DNA of 64,000 nt. It comes from Conexivisphaera sp049976725 (lineage in GTDB: Archaea > Thermoproteota > Nitrososphaeria > Conexivisphaerales > Conexivisphaeraceae). A program made the position numbers and the translations under genes. The stretch's first letter is position 1. Every line of letters starts with the position of its first letter. Location of the stretch: assembly GCA_049976725.1 (NCBI GenBank), contig JBMFHR010000002.1:9567-73566 (forward strand), given 5' to 3'. Shown in pieces: positions 8,139 through 15,982 of this stretch. Under the pieces are notes generated by a model, which saw only the letters and a program-made list of their open reading frames with translations, had not been told where the DNA came from and made no database searches.

Positions 8139-8581
8139 TCCCGGCTCACCTCGTCCAGCATCCCCAGCACCAGCTCGGCCGCCTCGGCCCTCCCTGAACC
8201 GGAGGACAGGACTATCCTGACTGGGTCCTCGCGGCCCATTCTGATCCTGCCGAGGACCAGCCCTTGCTTGTCCAACCTTATGTAGATCCTCCCGCGCTCG
8301 TCCGACATCTCTTCCAGCGATCTCCTCACGATGTCCCTCTCAGCCGCGTCCATGCCGCGGAGAACGCTGCGGAGCACGTCTAGCGCCCTCTCGTCCATCA
8401 GCGTTGCGCTGAGCACCACGACCGGATTGCCGTGGTGCCCCGTCAGCTGGACGCGCTCGACCTCATCCCGCCTTATGCCCAGGATCCTCTCGAGGCTTCT
8501 GCGCACGCCCTCCTCGTCCTCGGTAGCGTGCACGTGCAGGCTGACCTCCAGCCTCAGGCGCCCTCTGGAGCCTCCCCTCAA
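8135..8581 (-). CDS. DUF54/COG1325 RNA-binding protein (predicted exosome-associated)
   Basis: A 148-residue archaeal protein that begins with LEVSLHVHATEDEEGVRRSL and contains LTGHHGNPVVVLSATL and GRIYIRLDKQGLVLG, all hallmark segments of the PF01877 RNA-binding family. The family lies in archaeal exosome/RNase P superoperons and is predicted to bind RNA; no enzymatic activity is established. It is the first gene of a minus-strand operon with rpp30 and pop5. The TTG start (8579-8581) is about 28 bases from a TATA-like box at 8605-8613. Confidence 0.8.
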   Translation of the reverse strand: MRGGSRGRLRLEVSLHVHATEDEEGVRRSLERILGIRRDEVERVQLTGHHGNPVVVLSATLMDERALDVLRSVLRGMDAAERDIVRRSLEEMSDERGRIYIRLDKQGLVLGRIRMGREDPVRIVLSSGSGRAEAAELVLGMLDEVSRE

Positions 8582-8604
8582 CCTGGGTCACTAGGCCCTG
8601 GCTT

Positions 8605-8613
8605 GCTTTAACC
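8605..8613 (-). promoter_or_regulatory. TATA-like box, DUF54-rpp30-pop5 operon
   Basis: On the minus strand AGGTTAAAG lies about 28 bases before the TTG start at 8581, fitting a leaderless or nearly leaderless mRNA. Confidence 0.5.
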
Positions 8614-8657
8614 TATCGCGCGCTGCGCCGCGTGGCGCGGCCGAGGCGCCAAATCAG

Positions 8658-8665
8658 ATAAATAT
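8658..8665 (+). promoter_or_regulatory. TATA-like box before the PEPCK remnant
   Basis: ATAAATAT retains a good TATA sequence even though the gene downstream is internally deleted. The remnant could still be transcribed. Confidence 0.5.
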
Positions 8666-8666
8666 C

Positions 8667-9633
8667 ATGCGCGCGGCCTCCCTTCCATGGGGGAGCCGGG
8701 GGGCTCGCGGCGGCCTGGAGGGTCTCCGTCCGAAGATGGGCCGCGGGAGTTACGAGAGGCTGGAGCGCGTGGGGAACGCCGAACTGAACGCCTTCATCTC
8801 GCGGATTGCCGAGCTCTGCGAGCCCAAATCCATATTCGTGTCCACGGGCAGCCCGGAAGACCTCGAGTACGTCAGGAGGAGGGCTCTGGAGAGCGGCGAG
8901 GAAATCCAGCTCAAGCTGCGGGGGCACACCGCGCACTACGACAGCCCGCTCGATCAGGCGAGGGCCCGCGAGGACACGGCCATACTGCTGCCGGGCGGCG
9001 CCAGGCTCCCCTTCGTGAACGTGCGGGATCGCGAGCGGGGCCTCGAGGAGGTCCTCTCCCTGCTGAGGCGTGGTGACGATAGCCGCCTCCCTGGAGTCCG
9101 AGCGCACCGCGGCCGTGATAGGGAAATCTGGCGCGAGGGAGTTCAATCCCATGGCCAACCTGGACTTCCTGTCGGTCGACCTCGGGGTGTACGTCGCCAA
9201 CTACCTGAGGTTCGGCGAGGGCCTCAGGGATCCCCCGAGGATCTTTGGCGTGAACTACTTCCTCAGGGACGAGCGCGGCGCGTTTCTCAACAGCAAGGAG
9301 GACAAGAGGGTCTGGCTGCGTTGGATGGAGATGAGGGTCAACCGCGAGCTGGCCGCCGTGCGCACCCCCGTGGGCTACCTGCCCAAGTATGATGACCTGA
9401 GGGCGCTGTTCTCGGACGTACTCGGGCGGGAGTACAAGCCCCAGGACTACGCGGCGCAGTTCGCGATCAGGACCGCCAAGCTGCTCGAGAAGATCTCGAG
9501 GATAAGGGGCATCTACTCCGGGATACCGACGACCCCCAGGAGGTTCTTCGAGGTGCTGGACGATCAGGAGCGGAGGCTCCTGAGGCTCAGGGACGAGCTC
9601 GGGGATGTGGCGCCGCCGCAGGCCTTCGAGTGA
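8667..9633 (+). pseudogene. pckG: GTP-type phosphoenolpyruvate carboxykinase with catalytic middle deleted
   Basis: From about 8736 to 9065 frame 3 encodes the PEPCK N-terminus (ERVGNAELNAFI, AELCEPKSIFVSTGSPED, GHTAHYDSPLDQAR, LPFVNVRDRERGLEE). From about 9070 the frame changes by one base and encodes the C-terminus (ASLESERTAAVIG, REFNPMANLDFLSVDLGVYV, RIFGVNYFLRDERG, WLRWMEMRV, TPVGYLPKYDDL). Between them some 300 residues are missing, including the P-loop, the GDD metal region and most of the oxaloacetate site of this roughly 600-residue enzyme. The full-length enzyme makes PEP from oxaloacetate for gluconeogenesis. Both ends are well conserved, so the loss looks recent, or the assembly has collapsed. 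The 9070-9633 part alone is open and could be expressed as a 187-residue fragment. Confidence 0.85.
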
Positions 9634-9660
9634 GCGACCCCAGTGGCAGCCGGCATCATC

Positions 9661-9668
9661 CCTATAAG
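9661..9668 (+). promoter_or_regulatory. TATA-like box, kae1
   Basis: CCTATAAG is 18 bases before ATG 9686 and about 42 before ATG 9710; the predicted transcription start falls near 9688, which favours the later ATG. Confidence 0.5.
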
Positions 9669-9709
9669 CTCGGCCCGGCCAGCTGATGCGTGGCGTGGGC
9701 GGGACCGCG

Positions 9710-10783
9710 ATGACGATCTGCCTGGGGATAGAGAGTACCGCGCACACCTTCGGGGCATCGATCGTCGACGACGGAGGCAGGATACTGTCCGACGTCAAGT
9801 CAACCTACAGGCCTCCCCCCGGATTCGGCATACACCCCCGCGATGCCTCCAGGCATCACGCGTCGGAGGCCCCCAGGTTGATTCGGGAGGCGCTCTCCTC
9901 CGCGTCGCTGGGCATCGGCGACGTGGACTGCATAGCCTACTCGGCCGGGCCCGGCCTCGGGCCAGCCCTCCGCGTGGGGGCGGTCGTCGCCAGGACCCTC
10001 TCGGCGTACTACTCGAAGCCGCTGGTCCCGGTGCACCACGCCATCGGTCACCTGGAACTGGGCAGGCTCCTCACAGGGGCAAGCCGCCCAGTGGCCCTCC
10101 TCGTATCGGGCGGGCACACCTCCATACTGCTGCCCAAGCTCGGGCGCTGGCGCGTGTTCGGGGAGACCCTGGACATAACCGTGGGGCAGCTTATAGACCA
10201 GCTGGGGAGGAGCATGGGACTCCCGAGCCCGGCCGGACCCGAGGTCGAGTCGCTCGCGAGGGGAGGATCGAGCCTCCTCGACCTGCCCTACGTGATAAGG
10301 GGGAACGACCTCTCGTTCTCTGGCATGCTGACCGCCGCCAAGCGATACCTGGCCGCCGGCGCGAGGCGGGAGGACGTCGCGTTCAGCCTGCAGGAGACTG
10401 CCTTCGCCATGCTGTGCGAGGTCTCCGAGAGGGCGCTCGCGTTCTCCGGCAGCGGGGAGCTAATGGTGGTCGGCGGCGTGGCGGCCAACTCCAGGCTCAG
10501 CGAGATGCTGGGATCCGTCGCGCGCCGCCAGGGCGCGAGCCTCAGGGTCGTGCCGCAGCGCTACGCTGGGGACTGCGGCGCTCAGATAGCGTGGACCGGG
10601 CTCCTCCACTACAGGCACGGTCTCTCCGTCGAACCCCGGGCCGCCCGGGTGATCCAGAGGTGGAGGCTGGACGAGGTGGTGCTGCCTTGGGTGGAGCGAT
10701 CGGCGCGACCGAGATCCGCGTGCTGGCCAGGGGCGCGGAGGCCGACATACTGGAGGCCGAGTGGATGGGGATGCGCGTCGTGA
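9710..10783 (+). CDS. kae1: tRNA N6-adenosine threonylcarbamoyltransferase Kae1 (KEOPS)
   Basis: Catalytic KEOPS subunit that transfers threonylcarbamoyl to A37 of ANN-decoding tRNAs. From ATG 9710 it opens MTICLGIESTAHTFG; the metal-binding histidines are in VPVHHAIGHLE and the nucleotide loop is LVSGGHTSIL. VVGGVAANSRL and DCGAQIAWTG mark the ASKHA fold. The conserved domain ends at RWRLDEVVLPWVE (about 10692), yet the frame runs on for about 30 further residues of arginine/tryptophan-rich sequence before TGA at 10781-10783. That tail is the bud32 5' end read in another frame. ATG 9686 is an alternative start. Confidence 0.9.
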   Translation: MTICLGIESTAHTFGASIVDDGGRILSDVKSTYRPPPGFGIHPRDASRHHASEAPRLIREALSSASLGIGDVDCIAYSAGPGLGPALRVGAVVARTLSAYYSKPLVPVHHAIGHLELGRLLTGASRPVALLVSGGHTSILLPKLGRWRVFGETLDITVGQLIDQLGRSMGLPSPAGPEVESLARGGSSLLDLPYVIRGNDLSFSGMLTAAKRYLAAGARREDVAFSLQETAFAMLCEVSERALAFSGSGELMVVGGVAANSRLSEMLGSVARRQGASLRVVPQRYAGDCGAQIAWTGLLHYRHGLSVEPRAARVIQRWRLDEVVLPWVERSARPRSACWPGARRPTYWRPSGWGCAS

Positions 10784-11328
10784 TCAAGAGGCGCCCGCCC
10801 AGGGCTTACCTTAACCCCCAGCTGGATTTCCGCGTGCGCTACCGCCGCACCGTGAGGGAGGCCAGGGCGCTGCACGACGCCAAGTCGGCGGGCGTCCCGA
10901 CACCCGCGGTCTACTTCGTGGATCCCATGAGGGCAGAGATATTCATGGAGATGGTGGTCGGCCGCCGGCTCAAGGAGCTCCTGGAGGCCGAGCGGCGCGT
11001 CGACCTGCTGGGCACGGTCGGCGAGTACCTGGGGATCCTCCATCGCAATGGGATAATCCACGGCGATCCCACGACCTCCAACTTCATACTCTCCGCCGGC
11101 AGGCTCTACGCGATAGACTTCGGCCTGTCCCTCAGGTCGAGGTCACCGCGCGACCAGGCCACCGACCTCCACGTGATAAAGGAGGCCCTTGAGAGCTACC
11201 ACGGGGATCTCCCCGAAGGCGCGCTGGGCCGGCTCCTGGAGGGGTACTCGCGGACATTCGACGGCGCCCGCGAGTCCCTCAGGTGGCTGGGGAGGCTCGA
11301 GGCCAGCGGGAGGTACAAGGGGGGTTGA
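10687..11328 (+). CDS. bud32: KEOPS-associated kinase/ATPase Bud32 (PRPK)
   Basis: A 213-residue small atypical protein kinase that binds Kae1 and supports threonylcarbamoylation. ARGAEADI near the start is the shortened glycine-loop equivalent; VVIKRRPPRAY carries the catalytic lysine. IIHGDPTTSNFIL is the HGD catalytic loop, and YAIDFGLS the metal-binding DFG equivalent. The TTG start at 10687 lies inside kae1 in the -1 frame, giving a 97-base overlap. Fused Kae1-Bud32 proteins are known in some archaea, so a lost or regulated fusion is possible. Its stop overlaps the TTG start of the ITPase (TTGA). Confidence 0.9.
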   Translation: MGGAIGATEIRVLARGAEADILEAEWMGMRVVIKRRPPRAYLNPQLDFRVRYRRTVREARALHDAKSAGVPTPAVYFVDPMRAEIFMEMVVGRRLKELLEAERRVDLLGTVGEYLGILHRNGIIHGDPTTSNFILSAGRLYAIDFGLSLRSRSPRDQATDLHVIKEALESYHGDLPEGALGRLLEGYSRTFDGARESLRWLGRLEASGRYKGG

Positions 11329-11909
11329 GCGGGGGCGAATCGAGGACGCTGTGCCTGCTCAGCGGGAACCGCCACAAGCTGCTCGAGATGTCCGTGGTGG
11401 CGGGCGCCATGGGCTGGAAGCTGGTCCCATGCGAGGGCAGGGCCAAGGTGGAGGTGCAGTCCGACAGCCTGGCGGAGATAGCGTACCTGGCCGCGCGCTC
11501 CGCCGGAGTGCCAGGATCGATAGTCGAGGACAGCGGGCTGTTCGTCGCCTCGCTCCGCGGGTTCCCGGGACCCTACTCATCGTACGTGATGTCCACCGTG
11601 GGATACCGCGGCCTCCTCAGGCTCCTGGAGGGCTCGGAGGATCGCGGGGCCTACTTCGAGTCCGCGGTCGCGTACACCGATCCGGAGGGGCGCATCAGGG
11701 TCTTCACTGGCCGCGTGTACGGGATGATAGCGGAGGAGCCCGCCGGCTCCGGTGGATTCGGCTTCGATCCAGTCTTCATACCAGCCGGCTACTCCAGGAC
11801 GTTCGCCGAGATGGACCTGCGCGAGAAATCCTGGATATCGCACCGCGGGCTGGCAACGTCCAGGCTGCTCAGGTGGATAGAGGCCTACGGCACGCCGCAC
11901 AAACCTTAA
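11325..11909 (+). CDS. rdgB: XTP/dITP diphosphatase (RdgB/HAM1)
   Basis: Non-canonical purine NTP pyrophosphatase that clears ITP and XTP from the nucleotide pool. Of 194 residues, LLSGNRHKLLEM is the N-terminal SGNxxK loop, VEDSGLFVASLRGFPGPYSS the active-site segment with its acidic pair, GFGFDPVFIPAGYSRTFAEM the nucleotide-binding region and ISHRGLA the C-terminal base-recognition loop. I start it at TTG 11325, which overlaps the bud32 TGA, rather than at any upstream in-frame codon inside bud32. Gene order with bud32 and S15 is common in archaea. Confidence 0.92.
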   Translation: MSGGESRTLCLLSGNRHKLLEMSVVAGAMGWKLVPCEGRAKVEVQSDSLAEIAYLAARSAGVPGSIVEDSGLFVASLRGFPGPYSSYVMSTVGYRGLLRLLEGSEDRGAYFESAVAYTDPEGRIRVFTGRVYGMIAEEPAGSGGFGFDPVFIPAGYSRTFAEMDLREKSWISHRGLATSRLLRWIEAYGTPHKP

Positions 11910-11913
11910 TAAG
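11904..11913 (+). promoter_or_regulatory. TATA-like box, S15 operon
   Basis: CCTTAATAAG overlaps the end of rdgB and lies about 28 bases before the S15 TTG start at 11938. Confidence 0.55.
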
Positions 11914-11937
11914 TAGACCGCATCGCAACAGTCGAGG

Positions 11938-12387
11938 TTGGCCAGGATCCACTCGCACAAGAGGGGGAAGTCGCACTCCACCAGGCCGCCGGCCCTGAAG
12001 TCGACCTCATGGATAACGATGTCCCAGAAGGAGATCGAGGACCTCATAATCAAGCTGGCCCACGAGGGCCTTCCGCCCAGCATAATAGGCGAGAGGCTCC
12101 GGGACGAGTACGGGATACCCAGCGTTAAAAAGCTGATAGGCAAGTCGATCGTTGACGTGCTCAGGGACGGCAACGTCGCGCCCCCGCTTCCGGAGGACCT
12201 GAACAACCTGCTGAGGAAGGCCCGCAGGATAATGGATCACCTGAGCACGTACCGCTCGGACAGGAAGAGCAAGCACGCGCTCGAGCTCGTTGAGGCCAAG
12301 ATACACCGCCTCTCCAAGTACTACAAGAGGCTCGGGATCCTCCCCGAGGATTGGCAATATAAGGCAGTTGTCGCACAGCTGGCGTAG
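11938..12387 (+). CDS. rps15: Small-subunit ribosomal protein uS15
   Basis: The 149-residue archaeal form carries an N-terminal extension of about 60 residues (MARIHSHKRGKSHSTRP, then an alpha-helical GLPPSIIGERLRDEYGIPSV segment) ahead of the bacterial-like core. The core ends with the RKSKHALELVEAKIHRL and KYYKRLGILPEDW helices that bind helices 20-22 of 16S rRNA. It starts a probable operon with the Cdc45-like gene and pcc1, an archaeal arrangement linking ribosome, replication and tRNA-modification genes. Confidence 0.95.
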   Translation: MARIHSHKRGKSHSTRPPALKSTSWITMSQKEIEDLIIKLAHEGLPPSIIGERLRDEYGIPSVKKLIGKSIVDVLRDGNVAPPLPEDLNNLLRKARRIMDHLSTYRSDRKSKHALELVEAKIHRLSKYYKRLGILPEDWQYKAVVAQLA

Positions 12388-12393
12388 CAGCTG

Positions 12394-13662
12394 TTGACAG
12401 TAGGGCGCGATGAGGCCTTCGACAGGCTCCGGAGGGTCGCCGAGAGGGGCGGCACCCTGAGGATAGCGTACGGCTCGGACATCGACAGCGTCTCCGCGGC
12501 CGCGATTCTGTTCTCGGAGGCGCTCAGGTTAGGCGCTAGGGCGGTCGCCAGGCCGTACGGGGTCATCCTGGACCTCGCGCGCGTCAGGCACGAGGTATCG
12601 GAGGGCGACCTCCTTGTGGCCGTGGGACTGCTGGTGAAGGGCGAGCCCTCGGCCCTGGGGCTGGACGACATGCTCCTCATAGAGCCCGGCGATTACCCCA
12701 TCATGGAGAATTTCCTGCTGCGCGGCATCCCGGGATCCTCGGCGCTGGCCGCCCTGGAGCTGCTCGGTGACCGCTCGATCCTCCAGACGATCAGGGCCAT
12801 TGTGGGGCACTACGCCACCAGATGCTACCTGCTCGACCAGGGATGCGGCGACGCCGCCCTGGCGGTTGCATCCAGGGGCGGCGAATTGTTCGCCGCGTCG
12901 CCCGAGACCCTCATGCTGGCCCTCAGGAGGCAGGTTCCGCTGGACGCCGCGGTGAGCGCGACGCTTTATCCGAGCATGGCGTCGATCCTCGGCGACAGGC
13001 AGGCAGTGGCGGAGTCCCTCAGGGGGGCCGGGGTCTGCGATGAAGCGTGCCCCACGCTCGAGGAGGTGGAGGGCAAGCGCGACCGCATGTCGGCGCTCAG
13101 ATCGTACCTCTCCAGCGCGCTTCCCCAGGATCTCCTCCCCAGGCTGACCTCCAAGCGCGTCACGCTGCGCCAGGACGCCGGGGTGCTCTCGGATCTCAGC
13201 GACCTATCGCTCCTCGAGGAGGCCCTCATGTTCCGGGAGGGGCCGCAGTCATCCCTGGCGGACTCCCTCTCGTCCTATCCCAGGGCGCTCAGGCACGGCC
13301 TGAGGTACCTGCTGGAGATCTCCAAGTCCATCCCTCGGATGGCCTCGCAGGCCGCGAAGGGCGCCGCGAAGAGCTCCAGGGCCGTGCTTGTGGAGGACGC
13401 CAACGTGCCGGGCCAGGCCGCGGCCGAGGTCTTCGCCAAGTCGGCCGCGTTCACGATGACCGAGGGGGATCAGCTCCTGGTGATCAGGCTCAGATTGGGA
13501 TCGGGCGGGACGTACGTCGTGGGGGCCAGGCGCAGGGAGCCCCTGGACTCGCTGATATCCGAGGCGGAGGACATGGGCGCCCACCATGTGAGGTGTGGCG
13601 CGCTCGTCAGGCTCTGGGTGCCGCAGGAGGAGGACAGGAGGTTCCAGTCGCTCGTATCGTGA
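12394..13662 (+). CDS. Cdc45/RecJ-like DHH-family protein with degenerate active site
   Basis: In archaea the gene between S15 and pcc1/S3Ae commonly encodes the RecJ/GAN or Cdc45-like partner of GINS and MCM. The N-terminus (GGTLRIAYGSDIDSVSAAAILFSEAL) has the DHH fold strand-helix layout. However, the usual D-x-D-G is replaced by SDIDSVS and no DHH triad is visible, the region being GHYATRCYLLDQGCGDAA. A DHHA1-like GVGGxxRD signature is also missing near the C-terminus. It is therefore probably a structural Cdc45-type protein without nuclease activity. The length of 422 residues fits. The TTG start lies seven bases after the S15 stop. Confidence 0.68.
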   Translation: MTVGRDEAFDRLRRVAERGGTLRIAYGSDIDSVSAAAILFSEALRLGARAVARPYGVILDLARVRHEVSEGDLLVAVGLLVKGEPSALGLDDMLLIEPGDYPIMENFLLRGIPGSSALAALELLGDRSILQTIRAIVGHYATRCYLLDQGCGDAALAVASRGGELFAASPETLMLALRRQVPLDAAVSATLYPSMASILGDRQAVAESLRGAGVCDEACPTLEEVEGKRDRMSALRSYLSSALPQDLLPRLTSKRVTLRQDAGVLSDLSDLSLLEEALMFREGPQSSLADSLSSYPRALRHGLRYLLEISKSIPRMASQAAKGAAKSSRAVLVEDANVPGQAAAEVFAKSAAFTMTEGDQLLVIRLRLGSGGTYVVGARRREPLDSLISEAEDMGAHHVRCGALVRLWVPQEEDRRFQSLVS

Positions 13663-13672
13663 GGTCCCGGAA

Positions 13673-13948
13673 ATGGCCAGGGCGAGCGTCAGCGTCTCCG
13701 TGGAGCTGGGGTCCCGCGGCGCCGCAGAGTCCCTCCTCGCGGCCCTGACTCCCGACAACGTGGGAGTGCCGGGCTGCATGGAGCTCTCCATGGGGGTGGA
13801 CTCCACGCGCCTCATAGTATCCGTCTCCTGCGATCTAGAGCGCGCGGACACGCTGGCGTCCACCGTGGGGGAGATCCTGGACCACATCAGGGCCGCGGCC
13901 CTCGTCCTCCGCGGCCTGGGAACTCCTGACGGGGCTCGCTCGGGTTAA
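13673..13948 (+). CDS. pcc1: KEOPS subunit Pcc1
   Basis: A 91-residue dimeric KEOPS subunit that bridges complexes and helps bind tRNA. The AALTPDNVGVP segment and the following SVSCDLERADTLASTVGEIL strand-helix match the family's core. I start it at ATG 13673, ten bases after the upstream stop, because the in-frame extension back to 13595 lies wholly inside the Cdc45-like gene. Together with kae1 and bud32 this gives three of the four core KEOPS subunits in one 4.3-kb stretch; Cgi121 is not seen. Confidence 0.82.
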   Translation: MARASVSVSVELGSRGAAESLLAALTPDNVGVPGCMELSMGVDSTRLIVSVSCDLERADTLASTVGEILDHIRAAALVLRGLGTPDGARSG

Positions 13949-13950
13949 AC

Positions 13951-13960
13951 ATTTATTAAC
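13951..13960 (+). promoter_or_regulatory. TATA-like box, S3Ae
   Basis: ATTTATTAAC, preceded by GGTTAAAC, lies about 33 bases before the TTG start of S3Ae at 13990. Confidence 0.55.
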
Positions 13961-13989
13961 GCTGCCTCTGACCGCTAACCTCGTCGCAG

Positions 13990-14628
13990 TTGTCGGCCAA
14001 GCAGAAGCGCGAGAAGGTCTGGTTGACCGTGTACGCCCCGCCCTACTTCGGCGGCGGCCCCATAGCCACGATACCGACGAGCCGCCCGGAGTCGGCGATC
14101 GGCCGCGTCGTCGAGATAACCCTCTACGACCTGCTCAAGCTGGACCCATCCCAGTACGTGATAAAGCTGTACTTCCAGGTGGAGAGGGTCGAGGGCGAGG
14201 GCGCGTACACGAGGTACAAGGGGCACGAGTACACCGTGGAATACCTGAACAGCCTCATAAGGCGCGGTACCTCGATGGTCAACTGGATACACGATTACAG
14301 GACCAAGGACGGCCTCGACCTGCGCGTTTACACCGTCATGTTCACCCAGTACCGCATAAACACCTCGCGCAAGCACGCGCTGAGGCTCGTGGCGCACGAG
14401 GTCCTCCAGTCGCGCATACCGGAGATGACCCTCGCGCAGTACGCGCAGGAGGCAGTGCTCGGGAAGCTGGCGTCCGACGTGTACAACAGGGCCAAGAAGA
14501 TAGCTGTCCTGAGGCACGTGGGCATCAGGAAGACCAAGCTGCTCACGAAGCTCGAGGAGAGGCCACCGCTGGAGCTGCCCTACCAGACCGGGGAAGGTCC
14601 GAGCGCCCCAGCCGCGGCCGAGCAGTGA
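13990..14628 (+). CDS. rps3ae: Small-subunit ribosomal protein eS1 (S3Ae)
   Basis: This 212-residue archaeal/eukaryotic protein sits at the platform near the mRNA exit site. Recognisable segments are KREKVWLTVYAPPYFGG, RVVEITLYDLLKLD, YKGHEYTVEYLNSLIRRGT and LRLVAHEVLQSRI. The C-terminus ends in an alanine/proline-rich tail (about residues 195-212). It is transcribed from its own TATA-like promoter and ends four bases before the convergent ychF gene. Confidence 0.95.
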   Translation: MSAKQKREKVWLTVYAPPYFGGGPIATIPTSRPESAIGRVVEITLYDLLKLDPSQYVIKLYFQVERVEGEGAYTRYKGHEYTVEYLNSLIRRGTSMVNWIHDYRTKDGLDLRVYTVMFTQYRINTSRKHALRLVAHEVLQSRIPEMTLAQYAQEAVLGKLASDVYNRAKKIAVLRHVGIRKTKLLTKLEERPPLELPYQTGEGPSAPAAAEQ

Positions 14629-14632
14629 CGCG

Positions 14633-15838
14633 CTACCTGCGCTGGGCCGCGGCCACTATCTTGATCACGTCGTTGTTCCTCAGCTGGTAGTCCGCCCCGA
14701 GCCTCACCCTGCGCTTGGCGTCGACCGCGTACAGGAAGGTCTCGCCCAGCTCCGTGTGGACCCTGTAGGCGAGATCCCTGGCGTTCGATCCCCTGCGGAT
14801 CAGGTAGGCGTCCGGGAGGACGTGCCCCTCCTTGTCGGTCAGCTTCTCCTCGTTCTCGACCGGGTAGACCACTATCATGTCCAGCAGCTCGAAGACCGCC
14901 GCGTTGAGCGACTGCTGGACTCCCGTTCCGCCGTAGACGCTCAGCACGCGCTCCCTGATGTACCTCAGGGCCCTCTCCTGCTCCGGGCTCAGCGCAGCCC
15001 CCTCCACCAGCTCGAAGTCGGCGTCCCCGGGCTTGTACCTTATCAGGCCCTGCTTCGCCGCCTTCCTCAGCACGAGCTCCGAAAGAGCCGACGTGGGCAC
15101 AACCCTGAGCCCCGTCGCGCGCAGCCTCTCCAGGTTCCCGCGCGCCGCCGGCAGGTCTGCCTTGTTTGCCGCTATCAGCATTGGCTTAGCAACGACGCGC
15201 AGCTCGTGGACGAACGCGTCCAGGTGATCCGCCCACCCGTGGGGGGCCTTGCCCAGGAGCCCGAGCCTGCCCAGCGCCTCCCTCACGTCCTTGGACGTTA
15301 TCCCGAGCCCGCTGAGCCTCTTCTCAAGCTCGCCCAGCGCCTCCCGGGAATCCTGCATCCTCGTTATGCGCGGCCAGTCCCTCTCCAGTATCCCGCGCAT
15401 CCACAGCTCGTACTCCCGCGCCACGAACTCCACGTCGACCAGCGGATCGTGGGAACCCGGCTCCACGATCCTCCCCTCCTCGTCGGTGGATCCCGAGGCG
15501 TCCACCACGTGTATTATCACGTCGGCCCTCCTCACGTCGTCCAGGAACTTGTTCCCCAGGCCGAGGCCCCTCGATGCTCCCGGTATCAGGCCCGCCACGT
15601 CTATCAGCTTCACCGGTATGTACCTGGTGCCGTCCAGGCAGATGGAGTTCACCGGATCGTCCTTCACCCCGAGCTCCCTGCACACGCAGGGCGACGAGAC
15701 GTACGCCACCCCCACGTTCGGCTCTATGGTCGTGAACGGATAATTCGCGATCGCCACGTCCACGAGCGTCGCGGCGGAGAAGAACGTCGACTTGCCGCTG
15801 TTCGGCTTCCCTATGAGCCCTATCGATACCTGCTCCAT
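14633..15838 (-). CDS. YchF/Obg-like GTPase with TGS domain
   Basis: A 401-residue P-loop GTPase of the archaeal YchF branch, linked to ribosome function. GKPNSGKST (residues about 9-17) is G1, DVAGLIPGA is G3, and NKAD is G4. The C-terminal TGS domain contains VLPDAYLIRRGSNARDLAYR and ends with DYQLRNNDVIKIVAA. The canonical G3 glycine pattern is kept, so GTP or ATP hydrolysis is plausible. The start is ATG 15838 (MEQVSIGLIGKPNSGKST); an extension upstream to 16117 is antisense to the SerA-like gene and is rejected. Confidence 0.9.
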   Translation of the reverse strand: MEQVSIGLIGKPNSGKSTFFSAATLVDVAIANYPFTTIEPNVGVAYVSSPCVCRELGVKDDPVNSICLDGTRYIPVKLIDVAGLIPGASRGLGLGNKFLDDVRRADVIIHVVDASGSTDEEGRIVEPGSHDPLVDVEFVAREYELWMRGILERDWPRITRMQDSREALGELEKRLSGLGITSKDVREALGRLGLLGKAPHGWADHLDAFVHELRVVAKPMLIAANKADLPAARGNLERLRATGLRVVPTSALSELVLRKAAKQGLIRYKPGDADFELVEGAALSPEQERALRYIRERVLSVYGGTGVQQSLNAAVFELLDMIVVYPVENEEKLTDKEGHVLPDAYLIRRGSNARDLAYRVHTELGETFLYAVDAKRRVRLGADYQLRNNDVIKIVAAAQRR

Positions 15839-15951
15839 CCCACCACACCGCCCGTGCCTAGCTACGTGCCGCGGCTGCGTGGCCCTGCTCTTAAACGCAT
15901 TCCCTCGGCCGCCGTGTCCGCGCCCGGTGGGGCGTCGCGCGATGACAAAAC

Positions 15952-15960
15952 AAAAATAAG
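15952..15960 (+). promoter_or_regulatory. TATA-like box, SerA-like gene
   Basis: AAAAATAAG is centred about 27 bases before the TTG start at 15983, typical of a leaderless transcript. Confidence 0.55.
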
Positions 15961-15982
15961 CGTACACGAAGTGTCCAGCGGT

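Noticed and set aside
9643..10686. In-frame extension upstream of bud32
   Set aside because: It is the kae1 coding sequence read in another frame, rich in arginine and glycine and without kinase motifs.
14756..15982. N-terminal extension of the SerA-like frame back to 14756
   Set aside because: The extension is antisense to ychF and has no family similarity; the TATA-like box and TTG 15983 mark the true start.
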